Shown: positions 1 through 4,324 of the stretch, in pieces
Numbering within the stretch: position 1 is the first letter of the stretch
How the letters are laid out: every line of letters begins with the position of its first letter
Source: Sutterella sp.
GTDB taxonomy: Bacteria > Pseudomonadota > Gammaproteobacteria > Burkholderiales > Burkholderiaceae_F
Assembly: GCA_019410445.1 (NCBI GenBank)
Contig: DXSO01000068.1
Span: forward strand, 1-7,119
DNA length: 7,119 nt
Direction: 5' to 3'
Notes under the pieces: generated by a model
The model's input: the letters and a program-made list of their open reading frames with translations, nothing else
The model's database searches: none
What the model was told of the DNA's origin: nothing
Position numbers and translations under genes: made by a program

Positions 1-1
1 G

Positions 2-82
2 ATTTATGCGATTTACAAGCAGGATCACTTGCCGGCATTGAGAGGATTATTTTTCAAGGAGTGCGGAATAATTCCGATTTAA
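2..82 (+). CDS. C-terminal end of an upstream gene, possibly a LysR-type regulator (5' truncated)
   Basis: An open frame enters from the left edge and stops at a TAA at 80-82, five bases before a strong terminator stem. The 26 visible residues include YAIYKQDHLPALRGLF. This resembles the last strand and helix of the LysR substrate-binding domain, where a Y-A-[VL]-Y core is followed by a short linker, LP and an R-x-F helix. That match is by eye and short, so the family call is tentative. Frame 1 is also open to a TGA at 85-87 (ending RNNSDLR) but looks less protein-like. The gene is convergent with the flavocytochrome gene; LysR regulators often sit beside respiratory reductase genes, but no regulatory link is visible here. 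Confidence 0.45.
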   Translation: MYAIYKQDHLPALRGLFFKECGIIPI

Positions 83-86
83 GATG

Positions 87-125
87 AAAAAACGAGCTTT
101 GCAAAACTTGCGAAGCTCGTTTTTT
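87..125. terminator. Bidirectional intrinsic terminator between convergent genes
   Basis: The left arm is 87-102 (AAAAAACGAGCTTTGC) and the right arm is 110-125 (GCGAAGCTCGTTTTTT). They pair over about 16 bp with one G-T wobble around a 7-base loop (AAAACTT). The A run on one side and T run on the other make a U-tract in both directions. It can therefore end the plus-strand gene whose stop lies at 80-82 and back up termination of the minus-strand flavocytochrome gene. Confidence 0.9.
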
Positions 126-126
126 A

Positions 127-155
127 TCAAACGGAGTCGTTTAAACTCCGTTTGA
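127..155. repeat. Second hairpin in the convergent intergenic region
   Basis: TCAAACGGAGT (127-137) pairs perfectly with ACTCCGTTTGA (145-155) over 11 bp with a 7-base loop. No clear U-tract follows on either strand, so it may act as an mRNA 3'-end stabiliser or as a pause helper next to the terminator at 87-125. Confidence 0.7.
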
Positions 156-162
156 CTTTCAG

Positions 163-184
163 AAAAATCCGTTTTGTCGGATTA
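163..184 (-). terminator. Short terminator-like hairpin overlapping the flavocytochrome stop codon
   Basis: Read on the minus strand, AATCCG (183-178) and CGGATT (171-166) form a 6-bp stem with a 6-base loop, followed by TTT and then CT. The stem begins inside the TAA stop codon (184-182). The short stem and U-run suggest a weak terminator, the first of three tandem hairpins ending this transcript. Confidence 0.5.
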
Positions 185-1969
185 GTTCTTTTGTTTAAGT
201 GCGTAGGCGGCAGCGTGTTCTCCGCTGCGGCGTCCGAACACAACCGTATCGGCAATTGCATTACCACCGAGGCGATTGAATCCGTGAACACCGCCGGTGA
301 CTTCGCCAGAGGCGTAAAGCCCAGGAATCGGTCGACTTTGGATGTCTAATACTTCGCTTTCCGGCGTAATGGCTACACCACCCATAGTGTGATGGATACC
401 CGGAGCGACGGCCACGGCATAGAAGGGCGCTTTCTCGAGACCGAGGGGCATATCGGGACGACCGAAGGCTTCGTCTTTGCCGTTCTTACGGTACTTGTTG
501 TAGCTTTCTGCAGTCTTCTTAAGAGTAGCGGGATCCATACCGCAGATCTTGGCGAGCTCTTCAATGCTGTCGGCTTTTTTAAGCATGCCTAGGTGATCGT
601 ATCCGCGGACCATTTTGGCTGACTGATAAAGGTCATGGTCGAAAACCAACCAGGCACGTTTTTCGGGTTGATGCAAAATTGCGTCGCTAGCACGGTCGCG
701 GGTGGTCAATTCATTGATGAAACGATCGCCTTTGATATTAACCATAACGGCACCGACACCTCGAACCGTTTCACTGATGAGAATGCGGCTGTCCAAGCCC
801 ACGGTCGGATGAGCCTGCACCCAGTCGATGTCAGTCATGGAGGCTCCGATGTTCAATGCCATACGAATACCGTCACCAGTACTCGTGATGTTGTTGGAGC
901 TTGTCATGTCCTTAAATGTCGGACGGTAGAAAGCGATCATGTCCTTGTTCTGACCGTAACCACCAGTGGCCAATACAACGGCTTTAGCAGCAACCTTGTA
1001 GTAGCCGGAATGCTTGCCGTGAACAATTGCGCCGGCAATCTTGTAGTCCTTGTCAAGAAGCAGTTGCACTGCGCGTGAATTGACGCGAGCACCTACACCT
1101 TCTTTAGTGGCCTGAGCGCGAAGAACGTCAACAATGTGAGGCCCAACGCTCATTCCTCCATGAGGACGGTGCGTACGAGCCACGGCAGCTCCGCCCGAAC
1201 GCTTGACATCCGAGAGGTCTGCTCCCATGTCTTCAAGCCACTTTACGCCTGCTGCGCTTTGTTCAGCCAAAATTTGAACGAGCTTGGGATCATTTTTGCC
1301 ACGACCTCCCTTCATCGTGTCTTGGACATAGCTTTCGACGGAGTCCTTAATTCCTTTCTTTTCTTGTTCGGGAGTTTCACAAGCGTTGTAGCCGCCTGCT
1401 GCAAGCATGGAGTTGCCGCCGGCATACGAATGCTTTTCAATGAGAAGAACTTTTGCGCCAGCACGCTTGGCGGCAATTGCAGCGTTCAGACCTGCCGAGC
1501 CGGCTCCGATTACCAGAACGTCAACAGTTTCGCGTGCAGGTGCGGCGATAGCAGCATCGACTGCCTTCTGGTCAATTTCAGCGTCCCATTTGTCGGCTTT
1601 AGGAGCATCAGCCAACGGCATTTTGAGATCGAAAGTATGGCAATCGTTGCAGACTAACTTTGGTTGGGAGTGAGCGCTGTGGCATGCCGTGCAGTTAATG
1701 GGGCTGCGATCGCTCAAGTGGCTGTTGTGCGGATCGTACTTCAACGACTTGTTGGCCAACTTTTTATAGTCCCCGTGGCAGGTCGTGCACTTCTTGTTTA
1801 ATTCGATCTCATCGTCAGGATCTTTGTCGGCTGTTACGGCATTGGTACCGTGGCAAACTTGGCAGCCACCCATGTTGTTGTGAAAGCTTGCAAGGTCCTG
1901 AGCGTAGGCAAAAGACGACAAGGTGGAGAAGGCCGCGGTCAAAATAAGGGCGTTCAAAGGTTTCATCAT
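182..1969 (-). CDS. fccA: Periplasmic tetraheme flavocytochrome c, fumarate reductase (FccA/Fcc3 type)
   Basis: This 595-residue protein is predicted to reduce fumarate to succinate in the periplasm with quinol-derived electrons. Residues 1-23 form a Sec signal peptide with likely cleavage after AYA. Four CxxCH heme sites follow at 36-40, 61-65, 93-97 and 107-111. The FAD domain starts at about 148 with VIGAGSAG and an acidic E178. Counterparts of the Shewanella Fcc3 catalytic set are all visible: H387, E400, R403, R424 (TTRD, the proton-donor Arg), H527 (GIHHTMGG) and R566 (NRLGGNA). Its length nearly equals that of Fcc3. There is no FMN-binding domain, and H387 is kept, which argues against urocanate reductase. 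One active-site difference is L397 where I recall Fcc3 having Met375, so a related enoate substrate is possible. The start is supported by AAAGAGAGA at 1986-1978, 8 bases from ATG; a second ATG follows directly. Confidence 0.9.
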   Translation of the reverse strand: MMKPLNALILTAAFSTLSSFAYAQDLASFHNNMGGCQVCHGTNAVTADKDPDDEIELNKKCTTCHGDYKKLANKSLKYDPHNSHLSDRSPINCTACHSAHSQPKLVCNDCHTFDLKMPLADAPKADKWDAEIDQKAVDAAIAAPARETVDVLVIGAGSAGLNAAIAAKRAGAKVLLIEKHSYAGGNSMLAAGGYNACETPEQEKKGIKDSVESYVQDTMKGGRGKNDPKLVQILAEQSAAGVKWLEDMGADLSDVKRSGGAAVARTHRPHGGMSVGPHIVDVLRAQATKEGVGARVNSRAVQLLLDKDYKIAGAIVHGKHSGYYKVAAKAVVLATGGYGQNKDMIAFYRPTFKDMTSSNNITSTGDGIRMALNIGASMTDIDWVQAHPTVGLDSRILISETVRGVGAVMVNIKGDRFINELTTRDRASDAILHQPEKRAWLVFDHDLYQSAKMVRGYDHLGMLKKADSIEELAKICGMDPATLKKTAESYNKYRKNGKDEAFGRPDMPLGLEKAPFYAVAVAPGIHHTMGGVAITPESEVLDIQSRPIPGLYASGEVTGGVHGFNRLGGNAIADTVVFGRRSGEHAAAYALKQKN

Positions 1970-2029
1970 TGTGCTGATCTCTCTTTGGTTGGAAAACGAC
2001 GTTACTGAGGCTTCGACGATTTGAATTGA

Positions 2030-2048
2030 CTGACTGCTGAACAGTCAG
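2030..2048 (-). repeat. Hairpin in the flavocytochrome 5' untranslated region
   Basis: CTGACTG (2030-2036) and CAGTCAG (2042-2048) form a perfect 7-bp inverted repeat around CTGAA. It lies about 60 bases upstream of the flavocytochrome start codon and downstream of the predicted transcription start near 2083. It would therefore be in the leader RNA, although it could also be a DNA operator. Confidence 0.5.
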
Positions 2049-2090
2049 GGGACAAAGCAACGATTTCGCATCAGAAGTTTTCGGGATCGA

Positions 2091-2132
2091 AGTCTAGGAA
2101 AACACTGTGTAAGTCCTTTGATCTCCATCAAA
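2091..2132 (-). promoter_or_regulatory. FNR/Anr-type activator box and -10 element for the flavocytochrome gene
   Basis: TTTGAT-CTCC-ATCAAA (2117-2132) contains the complete FNR consensus TTGATnnnnATCAA without a mismatch, and its symmetry extends one base on each side. Reading toward the flavocytochrome, TAGACT (2096-2091) matches the -10 consensus at 4 of 6 positions. Its first base lies 29 bases from the centre of the box. That is within about one base of the spacing of a class II FNR-activated promoter (box centred near -41.5), putting the start of transcription near 2083. The arrangement implies anaerobic induction. Confidence 0.82.
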
Positions 2133-2390
2133 TGCAAAAATCGTGAGGTTTCAAAGTTTTGAAGCGCTCTTAAGTTTTACTAAACCCTGGTGAAAACGCG
2201 GAGAATTTTGAAATTTCAAGGAAAAACAGTTGGTTGCTTGGAATGGAAGAGCGGATGCTCGGAATCAATTGAAAATTGGAGTTACGACGCAACTTTTCTT
2301 AATAAGAAAGCGCGGTCATGATTTGAAAAAAAGATTTTTTTGAGGCATTCGAAGACACGCAGAGCGCTACAGGAATAGGAAAAGCATTCT
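2133..2390. other. A/T-rich intergenic stretch without a recognisable gene
   Basis: I see no credible coding frame in this 258-base stretch. It holds several short dyads: TTCAAA/TTTGAA at 2150-2163, the perfect palindrome TTGAAATTTCAA at 2208-2219, and TTTCTTA/TAAGAAA around one base at 2295-2309. These could be binding sites for an unidentified regulator or simply reflect the base composition. The hexanucleotide-like ATTCGAA occurs at 2347-2353 and again at 2411-2417. Confidence 0.4.
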
Positions 2391-2393
2391 TTT

Positions 2394-2407
2394 TTGATGC
2401 AGATCAG
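2394..2407. promoter_or_regulatory. FNR-like box upstream of aspA
   Basis: TTGAT-GCAG-ATCAG matches the FNR consensus at 9 of 10 defined positions. On the plus strand the best nearby -10-like string, TACATA at 2425-2430, is about 5 bases too close for class II spacing, so the promoter it serves is unclear. It lies nearly 390 bases upstream of the aspA start codon. Confidence 0.5.
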
Positions 2408-2420
2408 AGTATTCGAAACG

Positions 2421-2437
2421 CCTTTACATAAAGGAGG
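2421..2437 (+). promoter_or_regulatory. Perfect dyad CCTTTA/TAAAGG overlapping an orphan Shine-Dalgarno sequence
   Basis: CCTTTA (2421-2426) and TAAAGG (2429-2434) are inverted around CA. The right arm runs into AAGGAGG (2431-2437), the strongest match in the window to the 16S anti-Shine-Dalgarno sequence. No ATG, GTG or TTG sits at normal spacing. The only starts within 5-10 bases are CTG at 2444, which stops after five codons, and ATT at 2448, which opens 22 codons to a TAA at 2514-2516. Confidence 0.4.
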
Positions 2438-2442
2438 AAAGG

Positions 2443-2469
2443 TCTGCATTTCTGGTGTTGAAATGCAGA
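2443..2469 (+). repeat. Strong 10-bp hairpin upstream of aspA
   Basis: TCTGCATTTC (2443-2452) and GAAATGCAGA (2460-2469) pair perfectly around TGGTGTT. An ATG at 2463-2465 is buried in the right arm and would open a 17-codon frame (MQKFVLNSG...). It lies just downstream of the orphan AAGGAGG, so the hairpin could mask or position translation of a leader peptide. No long U-tract follows. Confidence 0.6.
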
Positions 2470-2472
2470 AAT

Positions 2473-2500
2473 TTGTCCTAAATTCAGGCTCTTTTACAAA
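2473..2500 (+). promoter_or_regulatory. Candidate promoter for the aspA leader
   Basis: TTGTCC (2473-2478) and TACAAA (2495-2500) each match the sigma-70 hexamers at 4 of 6 positions, with a 16-base spacer. Transcription would start near 2507, about 20 bases before the structured element at 2527. The hexamers are imperfect and the choice rests largely on this position. Confidence 0.35.
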
Positions 2501-2526
2501 TCATCGAGAAATCTAAGTGAAATGTT

Positions 2527-2612
2527 GTAGATGCATACCTACTTAAGATGGGGTGAGGAATACCCGAAAGGGGACTACCCAAACCAAAACTAAGGCGTAT
2601 CATCTACCTCAC
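2527..2612 (+). ncRNA. Candidate structured leader RNA or riboswitch-like element upstream of aspA-dcuA
   Basis: A closing stem pairs GTAGATG (2527-2533) with CATCTAC (2601-2607), then after a bulged C2534 ATAC (2535-2538) with GTAT (2597-2600). After a small internal loop, CTTA (2542-2545) pairs with TAAG (2591-2594). Inside is a hairpin with GGGT (2551-2554) on ACCC (2577-2580), and CCC (2563-2565) on GGG (2570-2572) capped by a GAAA tetraloop. The bulge GAGG (2555-2558) can pair with CCTC (2607-2610) directly 3' of the closing stem; in an alternative fold this extends to GTGAGG with CCTCAC. An A-rich AAACCAAAA joins the inner hairpin to the stem. The GNRA loop favours the plus strand, toward aspA. 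I do not recognise a known riboswitch class. The pairings are seen in the sequence; the RNA role is inferred. Confidence 0.55.
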
Positions 2613-2649
2613 AGAGAGCTAGGGCGTTTCTATTAGGGTTCGTTACCTA

Positions 2650-2680
2650 GGTCTGTTACAAATACTTCGCCGTTCAGACC
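2650..2680 (+). repeat. Hairpin between the structured element and aspA, possible expression platform
   Basis: GGTCTG (2650-2655) pairs with CAGACC (2675-2680) over 6 bp with a 19-base loop and is followed by ACTTGTTTGT, which is U-rich but interrupted. G2650 is also the last base of CCTAG (2646-2650), which can pair with CTAGG (2619-2623). The two stems therefore compete for a base, as in attenuation switches. The terminator function is weakly supported. Confidence 0.35.
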
Positions 2681-2722
2681 ACTTGTTTGTAAAACATGGA
2701 ACGGGGGAGGATTGAAAACATT

Positions 2723-2756
2723 CACGACTGGGTGAGATAGAGATGATCCGGTCGTG
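2723..2756 (+). repeat. Hairpin in the aspA leader just upstream of the ribosome binding site
   Basis: CACGACTGG (2723-2731) pairs with CCGGTCGTG (2748-2756) with one G-T wobble, extendable by a further wobble pair and a T-A pair, leaving a 12-base loop. It ends 17 bases before the AGGAG at 2774-2778 and leaves that site exposed. It may protect the mRNA 5' region or act in regulation. Confidence 0.5.
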
Positions 2757-2788
2757 GACAACTCGTTTATTTGAGGAGCAAAAAACAA

Positions 2789-4189
2789 ATGTCCCGCTTT
2801 GAAAGTGACTTCCTTGGTCAGCTCGAAATTTCCGACGATTGCTACTACGGTGTTCAGTCGTTGCGCGGCAAGGAAAACTTCCACATCACGGAAATGTCGA
2901 TGAACATGGAACCCTTCTTCATCATCGCGTTTGCTTACGTGAAGAAGGCAGCTGCTCTGACCAACAAGGAACTCGGCACTATTCCGGCTGACGTTGCTGA
3001 CGCTCTCGTCTGGGCTTGCGATGAATTGATTGCAGGAAAGCATCAGGATCAGTTCGTTACCGACTGGCTGCAGGGTGGTGCTGGTACTTCGACGAACATG
3101 AACGTCAACGAAGTGATCTGCAACCTGGCTTGCGAGAAGCTTGGCACGGTCAAGGGCGATTCGAAGCGTGTTTCTCCCAACGATCACGCTAACTTCGGTC
3201 AGTCCACGAACGACACCTATCCGACGGCTCTTCATCTGATGTTCCTGTTGCGCAGCAATGTTCTGCTGAAGGCTGTTGAAGATCTCGTTGAAGCCTTCTA
3301 CAAGAAGTCCGAAGAGTTCAAGGGTGTTCTGAAGATGGGTCGTACCCACTTGCAGGATGCTGTGCCGATGACTCTTGGTCAGGAATTCCATGGCTGGGGC
3401 TTCACGATCCAGGATGAACTTAAGGTTATCCGTGAAGCTCAGGAACACCTCAAGACGATCAACCTTGGCGCCACCGCTATCGGCACCTGCGTGACGGCAC
3501 ATCCGGATTACCCGGCTAAGGCCTCTGCCAAGCTCGCCGAACTCACCGGCATTGATTTCAAGAACAGCGAAGATCTGATCGCCTGCACGAGTGACTGCGG
3601 TTCCTATGTTGCTCTGTCGAGCGCTATGAAGAGCCTTGCCGTTAAGTTGACGAAGGTTTGCAACGACATCCGTCTGCTTGCCTCCGGTCCTCGCTGCGGT
3701 CTGGCCGAATTGAACCTGCCGCAGTTGCAGCCGGGTTCCTCCATCATGCCGGGTAAGGTTAATCCGGTTATCCCCGAAGTGACGAACCAGGCCAGCTTCT
3801 TGGCTATCGGTCTTGACACGACGGTGATGCTTGCCGCCTCTGCTGGCCAGCTCGAACTTAACGTGATGGAACCCGTGATCACGTTCGCTCTGTTCATGCA
3901 GATGCGTGTTCTTACCAACGCTTGCAACTCGTTGCGCACGAAGTGCATCGACGGTATTACCGCCAATGCTGAACGTACCGCCGCTATGGTTATGAACTCC
4001 TGCGGTATCGTCACCCTCTTGAAGCCGCATCTTGGCTACAAGGTTTGCTCCGAAATGGCACACGAGTGCTATCACTCGGGCAAGTCTCTGCACCAGGTTG
4101 TTGTGGAAGAACGCAAGCTTCTCTCTCAGGAAGAGTGGGATGCCACGTTCAATCTGCAGAACCTGATCGCACCGAAGTTCGTTCAGTAA
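2789..4189 (+). CDS. aspA: Aspartate ammonia-lyase (aspartase)
   Basis: AspA converts L-aspartate reversibly to fumarate and ammonium in the cytoplasm as a homotetramer of the aspartase/fumarase superfamily. The 466 residues align closely from memory with E. coli AspA (478 residues), which is slightly longer at the C-terminus. The substrate-site signatures are present in order: GGAGTSTN (97-103), QSTND (138-142), GRTHLQDAVP (184-193), NLGATAIGT (225-233) and the flexible catalytic loop GSSIMPGKVNP (316-326). S317 would be the general base, with K323 and N325 binding substrate. H187 follows the Bacillus AspB form rather than the E. coli Gln. The ATG at 2789 is chosen because AGGAG (2774-2778) is 10 bases upstream; an in-frame TTG at 2771 would overlap that site. 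Codon use is strongly biased, suggesting high expression. dcuA follows 135 bp downstream. Confidence 0.94.
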   Translation: MSRFESDFLGQLEISDDCYYGVQSLRGKENFHITEMSMNMEPFFIIAFAYVKKAAALTNKELGTIPADVADALVWACDELIAGKHQDQFVTDWLQGGAGTSTNMNVNEVICNLACEKLGTVKGDSKRVSPNDHANFGQSTNDTYPTALHLMFLLRSNVLLKAVEDLVEAFYKKSEEFKGVLKMGRTHLQDAVPMTLGQEFHGWGFTIQDELKVIREAQEHLKTINLGATAIGTCVTAHPDYPAKASAKLAELTGIDFKNSEDLIACTSDCGSYVALSSAMKSLAVKLTKVCNDIRLLASGPRCGLAELNLPQLQPGSSIMPGKVNPVIPEVTNQASFLAIGLDTTVMLAASAGQLELNVMEPVITFALFMQMRVLTNACNSLRTKCIDGITANAERTAAMVMNSCGIVTLLKPHLGYKVCSEMAHECYHSGKSLHQVVVEERKLLSQEEWDATFNLQNLIAPKFVQ

Positions 4190-4211
4190 TTTGAATTGAA
4201 CTGACACGCCA

Positions 4212-4234
4212 GAGGCGAACAGCTTGTTCGCCTC
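4212..4234 (+). repeat. GC-rich hairpin just after aspA
   Basis: GAGGCGAAC (4212-4220) and GTTCGCCTC (4226-4234) form a perfect 9-bp stem with loop AGCTT, 22 bases after the aspA stop. No T-run follows, so it is not a standard terminator. It more likely stabilises the aspA 3' end or reduces read-through into dcuA. Confidence 0.7.
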
Positions 4235-4249
4235 GGGCATCGTTGACTG

Positions 4250-4283
4250 CAGAGCGGCCGTGACGTAGTTGCGAGCTGCTCTG
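4250..4283 (+). repeat. Second hairpin in the aspA-dcuA gap
   Basis: CAGAGCGGC (4250-4258) pairs with GCTGCTCTG (4275-4283) over 9 bp with one G-T wobble and a 16-base loop. It is followed by TTGTAATAAATACAATAAA. This could be weakly terminating on the plus strand, but it also contains TACAAT (4294-4299), a 5-of-6 match to a -10 box. A separate dcuA promoter is therefore possible, with TTGCGA at 4269-4274 as a poor, 19-base-spaced -35. Confidence 0.5.
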
Positions 4284-4324
4284 TTGTAATAAATACAATA
4301 AAACTACCACCCTTTGGAGATGTC

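Noticed and set aside
635..1657. Plus-strand open frames of 147 and 173 codons inside the flavocytochrome gene
   Set aside because: They overlap a protein with a complete set of heme and flavin motifs and have no recognisable domains.
182..1969. Urocanate reductase (UrdA)
   Set aside because: UrdA has a covalent FMN-binding domain and no tetraheme domain. Here four CxxCH motifs and the fumarate-reductase His are present.
2771..2788. TTG at 2771 as an upstream start of aspA
   Set aside because: It overlaps the AGGAG ribosome site (2774-2778), which is well placed for the ATG at 2789, and the extra residues are not typical of AspA.
2789..4189. Fumarase (FumC) instead of aspartase
   Set aside because: Overall residue blocks, the GSSIMPGKVNPVIPE form and the dcuA neighbour fit AspA. 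FumC has a different N-terminus and GSSIMPGKVNPTQ.
2633..4240. 535-codon open frame antisense to aspA
   Set aside because: It mirrors aspA exactly. Biased codons ending in C or T give few stops on the opposite strand. It has no family features and no ribosome site.
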